This document shows positions 58,512-64,000 of a stretch of DNA of 64,000 nt, piece by piece. Origin of the DNA: an uncultured bacterium. GTDB taxonomy: Bacteria; Planctomycetota; UBA8742; UBA2392. The DNA lies in the NCBI GenBank assembly GCA_938014885.1, contig CALLQI010000004.1, positions 62,001 through 126,000 on the forward strand, in the 5' to 3' direction. The first letter of the stretch is position 1. Each line of letters begins with the position of its first letter. Made by a program: the position numbers and the translations under genes. The notes under the pieces are model-generated. The model was given only the letters and a program-made list of their open reading frames with translations. It did no database searches and was not told the DNA's origin.

Positions 58512-61500
58512 GCCTTCCTCCGGCGGCGCATCGTCGGAAGGAAGGCCATCACCGTGCCCAGCGCAATGATCGTGAGGCCGGTGAGGCCCATCAGCATCTG
58601 CGGCTTGATGAAGAAGCGGAAGGTGCCGGTGCCGTCAAGCTGCACGTCCTGCAGGATGAAGTAGAAGTCGCCGCTGACGCGCCGGTGGATCGCGGGATCT
58701 TTGATCGCTTCCTGGGCGCGCGGCGCACCAGTGCGCTTGTCGTAGAACACGCGCATTCCCGGCGTCAGCGACATGGCGTCAGCTTCAATCACCGCGATTT
58801 CAGCGTCGATGCGGGTCAGTGCCTCGGCCATGCCCGTTATCTCGGCTTCTTTGCGCGCCATTCGCAGGCCCGCCAGGCTCAGCGGCCGCAGGCTTGTGAG
58901 CGCCTTTTGCGACTCGTCATTACCTGCGCCCTGCAGAACGATGTTGCGAACCATTTCGTTGCGCGTCTCGACAGCGTGGGCCTCAAGCGCGACCGTAAGT
59001 TGCTCAAGGCGCTGCATGACTTCAAAGCGGCGGGCCAGGAAGTCGCGTTCATCGACATCCAGGCCAAAGGTCTGGGCGAATTGCCCGTCGCCCTGGCCGC
59101 CGGCCTGCTCCAGCACCATCTTGTGCACTTCCGGCTGCTCGGCCCCCAGCAGCACGCCTTCTTCAGCTGCGGTCTTGAACGCGCGCTCGATTTCATCCAG
59201 CCGCGCGTTCAGTGCGGCGCGGATTGCGCTGACTTTCTCAGGCGACAGGCCGGAAATCGCGCCTTCAAGCTGGCTCTGTCGCGCGAATTCGGCGTCTGTG
59301 GCGGCCTTCAACCGCGCGCGTCCGGAAGCCCACTCCACGGGGAATTGCGCGCCCGCGCCCAGCGCGCCGCGCACGAACATGCTGGCCAGCAGTTGCCCGG
59401 CCTCAGCGTCGCTTGCGACCCCCACCGGTGCCGTGAACGCAAGCCGCTGCGCCTCGCCAAATGCCTTGATGTAAGCGTCCGTGTCCAGCCTGGCGGGCGG
59501 CGTGTAAGCAAAGATGCGCAGGCTGCTGTCGAAGCGCTCGTACACGACTTTGCGGTCGCGCTGGTTGGCACCCCAGATCAGCGCTGCTGCCATGCGCGGG
59601 AACGCCTGCTGCAATTGCGGCGGCCACTCGTCGCCGAACTCGCGGTCGAAGTCAGCCTTTTGCGCGGCGACCAGCGCGTTGGCGTCCTTGTCCGGGTTCT
59701 GCCGCACGTAGCGCAGCATGTTCTCGTACACGGCTGCGCGTTCCGGGTCGCGGGCGAAGATTTCCTGCACCGCGTCCCAGCCCTCAGTGCGCGAGTTGTC
59801 GTCGTACACGACCAGCCAGCGTGTGGCCGTAAGCTTGTCTTCCAGCACCGCATAGCCGCCCGGCCGCGCGATCACGGTGCCTTCAGCCTCATAGAAGCTG
59901 CTGTAGTAAATGCCCAGCGCGATCAGCAGCACGCCGATGTGAACGATGTAGCCGCCGTAGCGCCGCCGGTTGGCCAGGCTGACCTTCAGCATCGCCACGG
60001 CCACATTCTCGCGGGTGCTGCGGCTGCGGGCGCGGGCGCCGGCAAAGAATTCCATGACGATGCAGGTGAAGGTGAAGGCGCAGATCGGCCACAGCGTCAG
60101 CTGCACGCACAGCCGCACGGCCGCTGCCGCGTTGGCGATGGTATCGTCACGCCCGAGCTCAATCAGCAGCTCGCTGCGCATCAGCCAGATCGTGTTCACG
60201 ACCCCCACCAGGATTGCGGCCGCGACCGGTGCTGTGAACGCGCGCACAAGCTGCTTGCCGCTGTTGCGATGCCACGCCAGCGACGGGCCAATGCCCATCA
60301 GGATCAGCGTCAGCAGGAACAGCGGGATGTTGATCATGATGAAGGCGTCGGGCCCAAGCTCAGTGCCTTCCTTCAGCCCGTACAGGTTGCGCGTGATCAC
60401 GGGCCAGAAGGTGATCACCAGCGTCACCAGTGCAATCGCGATCAGCGCCAGGTTGTTCAGCAGGAAGCTGCCCTCGCGCGAGACGATGTTTTCGAGGCGG
60501 CGGTCCGGCTTCAGCAGCGGGTAGCGCCAGACCACGGCCAGCAGGCTGCCGATCAGCACCACGCCGAGAAAGCCATAGAACCAGACATCCACGTCGCCGG
60601 TGGCACCAAAGGCGTGCACGCTGTTGATGATGCCGCTGCGCACCAGGAAGGTGCCGATCACGGTCATGCAGTACGTGATGATGATCAGCGCGAACGACCA
60701 CATGCGCAGGATGCCCCGGCGCTCGGTCACGATCACCGAATGGATGAACGCGGTGCCGGTCAGCCACGGGATGAAGCTGGCGTTTTCAACCGGGTCCCAG
60801 GCCCAATAGCCGCCCCAGCCTAGAATCTCATAGGCCCACAGCCCGCCCAGCGCGATGCCGATGGTCAAAAAGCCCCAGGCCGCCATCGTCCACAGGCGAA
60901 TCGGCCGCAGCCAGCCTTCGCCTACTTCGCCCGCCAGCAGGCTGCCGACGGCGTACGCAAAGGGCACGGTCAGGCCGACGAAGCCCAGGTACAGCATGGG
61001 CGGGTGAATCGCGACCCAGTAGTTGTGCAGGGCCGGGTTCATGCCGTTGCCGTCGTAGCACTGGTCGATCAGCGCCTTCTGCACCTCGGGTGAAAGCTTG
61101 GCCGGGTCGGTCAGGATCAGCCGGTGGATCTCGGCCAGTTTCAGGTTCTCGCCGCCCGACAGGTACGCCTGCTGGATCAGGTGGATCATGTCGTTGGGGC
61201 CGCGGAAGCCGGGCTTGGCCATGGCCTCACCGACGGTCAGCGTGCCGTGCCAGTACAGCAGGCGCTTGTCTTCATCCAACGTCGCCCCCACCAGCCAGTT
61301 GTAGCTCAGCGCAAAGGGGCTGCTGCGCTGTGCGGCCTCGGTGACGCTGGGCTCAAGCGCAAAGAACGAGGCCATGTCCGAGGGGCTGGTAATAATGAAG
61401 AAGAAAAAGAACTGCACCACCGAAAGCACCAGCAGTACCCACGGCAAACGCCGGTCCGTGCGGTTGTGGCGCTGGGTGAAGGCAAACGTCGCCGAAAACC

Positions 61501-61858
61501 CGGTCAGGATGAAGCACCAGAAAAGCAGGCTGCCCTGCTGGCTTGCCCATAAGGCGCTGATCTTGAAGGCAAGCTCTTCGTTGTGTTCGGTGACGTGCTG
61601 GACATATCCGACGAAGAAGTAGCCGTTGAAGATGCCCACATACAGCAGCACGCAGCAGAACGCCGTCAGCGCAAACAGCGCGTACTGCGCGCGCCGTGCG
61701 GCATGGGCCAGCCGTTCATCCTTGCGCCACACGGCGGCGATACTCAGCCCCAGCGTGAACAGGATGAACAACAGGCCGAACTGCAGCGCCGCCTGCCCGG
61801 TCTGCATCAGCCGGATAGCCGAGGAAAGCTGCTCAATGGTTTCGATGCGGGCCAGCAT
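58508..61858 (-). CDS. ccmF: cytochrome c haem lyase CcmF, enlarged
   Basis: CcmF ligates haem from CcmE onto apocytochromes in the System I pathway. The N-terminal two thirds are polytopic (about 15 helices) with Leu-Trp-Ala-Ser-Gln-Gln-Gly-Ser near 105 and the haem-handling WWD motif Trp-Gly-Gly-Tyr-Trp-Ala-Trp-Asp-Pro-Val-Glu-Asn near 343-354. The protein is 1116 residues against about 650 in E. coli. A soluble insert of about 100 residues lies between early helices (about 170-275), and a periplasmic domain of about 420 residues (about 665-1080) precedes the last helix and the Arg-Arg-Arg-Arg-Lys-Ala end. It overlaps ccmH by 4 bases and lies 20 bases after ccmE. Confidence 0.92.
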   Translation of the reverse strand: MLARIETIEQLSSAIRLMQTGQAALQFGLLFILFTLGLSIAAVWRKDERLAHAARRAQYALFALTAFCCVLLYVGIFNGYFFVGYVQHVTEHNEELAFKISALWASQQGSLLFWCFILTGFSATFAFTQRHNRTDRRLPWVLLVLSVVQFFFFFIITSPSDMASFFALEPSVTEAAQRSSPFALSYNWLVGATLDEDKRLLYWHGTLTVGEAMAKPGFRGPNDMIHLIQQAYLSGGENLKLAEIHRLILTDPAKLSPEVQKALIDQCYDGNGMNPALHNYWVAIHPPMLYLGFVGLTVPFAYAVGSLLAGEVGEGWLRPIRLWTMAAWGFLTIGIALGGLWAYEILGWGGYWAWDPVENASFIPWLTGTAFIHSVIVTERRGILRMWSFALIIITYCMTVIGTFLVRSGIINSVHAFGATGDVDVWFYGFLGVVLIGSLLAVVWRYPLLKPDRRLENIVSREGSFLLNNLALIAIALVTLVITFWPVITRNLYGLKEGTELGPDAFIMINIPLFLLTLILMGIGPSLAWHRNSGKQLVRAFTAPVAAAILVGVVNTIWLMRSELLIELGRDDTIANAAAAVRLCVQLTLWPICAFTFTCIVMEFFAGARARSRSTRENVAVAMLKVSLANRRRYGGYIVHIGVLLIALGIYYSSFYEAEGTVIARPGGYAVLEDKLTATRWLVVYDDNSRTEGWDAVQEIFARDPERAAVYENMLRYVRQNPDKDANALVAAQKADFDREFGDEWPPQLQQAFPRMAAALIWGANQRDRKVVYERFDSSLRIFAYTPPARLDTDAYIKAFGEAQRLAFTAPVGVASDAEAGQLLASMFVRGALGAGAQFPVEWASGRARLKAATDAEFARQSQLEGAISGLSPEKVSAIRAALNARLDEIERAFKTAAEEGVLLGAEQPEVHKMVLEQAGGQGDGQFAQTFGLDVDERDFLARRFEVMQRLEQLTVALEAHAVETRNEMVRNIVLQGAGNDESQKALTSLRPLSLAGLRMARKEAEITGMAEALTRIDAEIAVIEADAMSLTPGMRVFYDKRTGAPRAQEAIKDPAIHRRVSGDFYFILQDVQLDGTGTFRFFIKPQMLMGLTGLTIIALGTVMAFLPTMRRRRKA

Positions 61859-61878
61859 GAGCGAAAGCCTGCGTCCCG

Positions 61879-62307
61879 CTAGGGTTGGGGCGCCTGGGCC
61901 TCAGTGATTTCCTTGCCTTCGTAACGCGACGGGCACTGGGTTTGCATCTCAGTCGCCATGAAGACGCCTTTGGCGGCGTCATAGCGCCCGGTAAGTGTGA
62001 CGTGGGCTGCCTTCTTGAGTCCCTGGGGCACATCGTCGCCTTCATAGATGACCATGATCTGGCGGGCGTTGGCACTTGGCTGCGCGCCCTCAGGCGGGAT
62101 GTCGATGGCGGTGAAGCGCGTGGGCTTGAAGTCGTGCAGGATGTCCACGACCTGGGCCTTCACCTTCACCCGTTCACCGTCGTAGTCGCTGCCGGTAAGC
62201 TGGCCAACGTCGCGATACTCAACGCCGCCTTCATACAGCGCAAGCGTCACCGCACCGCCGATGGCGGCCACGAACAGCAGAATCACGATCACGATCTTGA
62301 CGCTCAT
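61879..62307 (-). CDS. ccmE: haem chaperone CcmE, Cys-type variant
   Basis: CcmE carries haem covalently to CcmF. The 142 residues have one N-terminal membrane anchor (about 3-25) and the OB-fold domain (about 40-125). The haem-binding site normally reads His-x-x-x-Tyr; here it is Cys125-Pro-Ser-Arg-Tyr129, the CxxxY form known from archaea and some bacteria. The start at 62307 has GGAG 5 bases upstream; the frame is open to 62328. It is first in the ccmE-ccmF-ccmH-ccmI-like operon. Confidence 0.9.
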   Translation of the reverse strand: MSVKIVIVILLFVAAIGGAVTLALYEGGVEYRDVGQLTGSDYDGERVKVKAQVVDILHDFKPTRFTAIDIPPEGAQPSANARQIMVIYEGDDVPQGLKKAAHVTLTGRYDAAKGVFMATEMQTQCPSRYEGKEITEAQAPQP

Positions 62308-62578
62308 GTAAGGCTCCGCGCCCATCATGGGGCACGCAAATCGTTATAACAGGGGCAGTCACGGCCACAAGCAAAACGCCCGGCGGCCGTGACCATGAAA
62401 CGCGGCAGGCCTGTGCAAGCTTCGCCAATTCCGCCGGATGCTGCAGGAAAGTGCCCGGCGCTGTGACCTGCCGCAAAACGCACCACTTTTCTGCCCATCC
62501 GCGGGCTTGCGGCTAAACGCTTTCGCGGCCGGGGCTTGCCTGCTATACCGGAAGGTCCGACACCGATAAGGAATCACC

Positions 62579-64000
62579 ATGGCTAAGCGAGATATGGGCA
62601 CTCGCAGCATCAAGCTGCCGGGCGGCGGCCAGCCGCCGCAGCCGCAACGTCCTTCCGGGCGCGCGCCGGCACCATCGGCGCCGAACAGCGACGTCGGCCG
62701 CGCAATGAGCGCGCTGGACGCCAACGCCGAAGTACGCGACCGCAGCCAGTTGCCCGCCAAGGTGAAGGTGATCACCCCGCAGGTGATCATGGGCATCGTG
62801 CAGAGCATCACCGACAAGTTCGGGATGGAGATCGACCGCGACGAATTTAACCAGCTGGTGCTGGCCCAGACGCAGAACGAAATGCGCCTTCAGCAGGCCC
62901 AGGACCGGATTGAGCAATACAAGGGCGAGTACAAGAAGATCTACGACGCCTACGTGCAGTTGCAGCAGTCGATGAAACAGTTGCAGGCCGGCGCCATGGG
63001 CAACCAGGAAATCGCCCAGCAGTACGAAGAACAAATCGCCGAGCTGCAGCAGCGCAACGCCCAGGCCGTCGACACCTACATGTCGATCCAGCAGCAGCTG
63101 GATGAGACCACCGCAGCATATGAGCAGTTGCAGGATCAGATGCAGGCCGGCCTGTCCGAGCGCGAGCAGGACATCGCGCAGATGCAGCAGGAACTGGAAG
63201 AGCTGCGCGCCCAAGCCGGTAACTCTGCAGAGATTGAACAGCTTCGCACGCAAGTCGAATACCTCGAAGGCCAACTGGCGCAGGTTGAAAGCAGCAGCGC
63301 CCAGGCCAGCGAGGGCCTGAACCAGGAAGCCGACGCCCGCCAGGCCGCCGAGCAAGAACGCGACGAAGCCATCAGCCGCGCCAACGCCATCGAAGCCGAA
63401 TTGCAGGCCCTTCAGCAGCAGCTGGAAGAAGAACGCCAGCAGGCCGAAACCATCCGCGCCGAAGCCGAACAACTGAAGCAGGAAGCCGAAAGCGCGGGCC
63501 AAAGCGCCGGTGCCGAAGTCGATGAACTCAAGCGCAAGCTGAAGGAAAGCGAACGCAGCCGCGCCAAGCTCGAGAACATGGAGATTGAACTCGAGAAGCT
63601 GCGCACGGCCGAAGGCGCGTGGCTTGAAGACAAGCGCCGCCTTGCCAGCCAGCTCAGCAACGAAACCAACAACCGCCGTGCCGCCGAAGAAAAGCTCAAG
63701 GCCATCGAAATGGGCGAAGTCCTGCCCGAGGCCGCCAAGGGCGCCGAAGAAAAGGCCAAAAAGGCCGAAGCCGCCGCCGCCGAAGCGCAAAAGCAGGTCG
63801 CCGAGCTCAAGAAGGAACTCGAGAAGGCCAAGGCCGGCGCAAGCAAAGCCGACAGCATGAGCGGCGAGTTGCAGCAGGCCAAGGACGCGCTGGCCAAGAC
63901 CCAGGCTGAACTGAAGCAGCTTGAGGCCGACCTGGCCAAGTCAGGCAACGCGGCCAAAGAACTGGGCATGCTCAAGCGCAAGTTCGAAAACGTTGAGTCC
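62579..64000 (+). CDS. long coiled-coil protein (partial, continues past the window)
   Basis: The frame is open from ATG 62579 (AAGGA upstream) to the last base without a stop, 474 codons so far. After a Pro/Gln-rich N-terminus (1-40) there is a small conserved-looking segment (50-95, Ile-Thr-Pro-Gln-Val-Ile-Met-Gly-Ile-Val). From about residue 100 onwards the sequence is a continuous heptad-rich Gln/Glu/Ala coiled coil with repeated Ala-Glu-x-Leu-Gln/Lys-Gln patterns. No motor or ATPase domain is visible in the part seen. It could be a cytoskeletal or scaffold protein. The gene stands alone, 271 bases from the ccm operon. Confidence 0.8.
   Translation, partial: MAKRDMGTRSIKLPGGGQPPQPQRPSGRAPAPSAPNSDVGRAMSALDANAEVRDRSQLPAKVKVITPQVIMGIVQSITDKFGMEIDRDEFNQLVLAQTQNEMRLQQAQDRIEQYKGEYKKIYDAYVQLQQSMKQLQAGAMGNQEIAQQYEEQIAELQQRNAQAVDTYMSIQQQLDETTAAYEQLQDQMQAGLSEREQDIAQMQQELEELRAQAGNSAEIEQLRTQVEYLEGQLAQVESSSAQASEGLNQEADARQAAEQERDEAISRANAIEAELQALQQQLEEERQQAETIRAEAEQLKQEAESAGQSAGAEVDELKRKLKESERSRAKLENMEIELEKLRTAEGAWLEDKRRLASQLSNETNNRRAAEEKLKAIEMGEVLPEAAKGAEEKAKKAEAAAAEAQKQVAELKKELEKAKAGASKADSMSGELQQAKDALAKTQAELKQLEADLAKSGNAAKELGMLKRKFENVES

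Noticed and set aside
58463..60823. 786-residue plus-strand open frame
   Set aside because: Entirely antisense to ccmF. Its His/Ala/Gln/Arg-rich composition is the usual shadow of a GC-rich gene.

Overview
The window is GC-rich DNA packed with genes on both strands, from a free-living Gram-negative bacterium. Exported lipoproteins, a System I cytochrome c maturation cluster and a cbb3-type oxidase point to a diderm with aerobic respiration. Several families are common in Planctomycetota: paired PDZ plus alpha/alpha-toroid proteins (DUF6288 type), a redoxin-cytochrome-copper monooxygenase fusion, zinc-ribbon membrane proteins and a signal peptidase I carrying an inserted domain. I therefore lean towards Planctomycetota or a neighbouring uncultured phylum. 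This is inference; there is no rRNA here to settle it. No tRNA, rRNA, CRISPR array, phage or insertion sequence was recognised.

Layout. 1-7.1 kb: an Mrp/Mbh-like Na+/H+ antiporter operon, cut at its 5' end. 7.1-13.9 kb: an orphan DNA methyltransferase, an exported protein of unknown function, a peptide-binding protein and the first DUF6288 protein. 14.1-16.1 kb: nrdR and the second DUF6288 protein. 16.7-18.0 kb: a surface protein with a thioredoxin fold whose reading frame contains a UGA exactly where the first redox Cys should be. 18.1-24.6 kb: a lysine 2,3-aminomutase-family enzyme, a HAD phosphatase behind a tandem operator, an SPFH/zinc-ribbon protein, a glycosyltransferase, an ECF sigma factor and a PilT-like ATPase. 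24.6-33.3 kb: lipoproteins including an LpoB-like one, the redoxin-monooxygenase fusion, a B12-type radical SAM protein and a C45-family hydrolase. 33.4-43.3 kb: housekeeping genes rho, coaE, polA and ispH, plus an aminotransferase. 43.4-51.3 kb: a zinc-ribbon membrane protein, an enlarged signal peptidase I, a UGA-containing peroxiredoxin, an acyl-CoA dehydrogenase and a membrane protein flanked by 108-bp direct repeats. 51.6-54.6 kb: cbb3 oxidase genes. 54.8-62.3 kb: xseA and the ccmE-ccmF-ccmH cytochrome c maturation genes. 62.6 kb to the end: a long coiled-coil protein that runs off the window.

How the genes work together. The ccm genes attach haem to c-type cytochromes such as the triheme CcoO/CcoP-like subunit encoded beside ccoN. 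The Mrp complex couples proton and sodium gradients. Several proteins form an envelope redox layer: the UGA thioredoxin-like protein, the redoxin fusion and the CcmH/CcmE thiol chemistry.

The main discovery is two independent in-frame UGA codons, at 16947 and 47267. Each sits at the catalytic Cys position of a thiol-redox protein, and each is followed at the correct distance by a bacterial SECIS-like hairpin. Both genes would be called truncated or split by standard annotation. The first combines a UxxC thioredoxin domain, PKD-like domains and a Gly-rich/Cys/TM/Arg sorting tail. I know of no described selenoprotein family with that architecture. Secondary findings are a Cys-type CcmE kept together with CcmH, a DNA polymerase I whose proofreading site is destroyed, a roughly 105-125 bp palindromic intergenic repeat in three copies, and a tandem TTGACACGTCAA operator over a promoter that appears to be leaderless.
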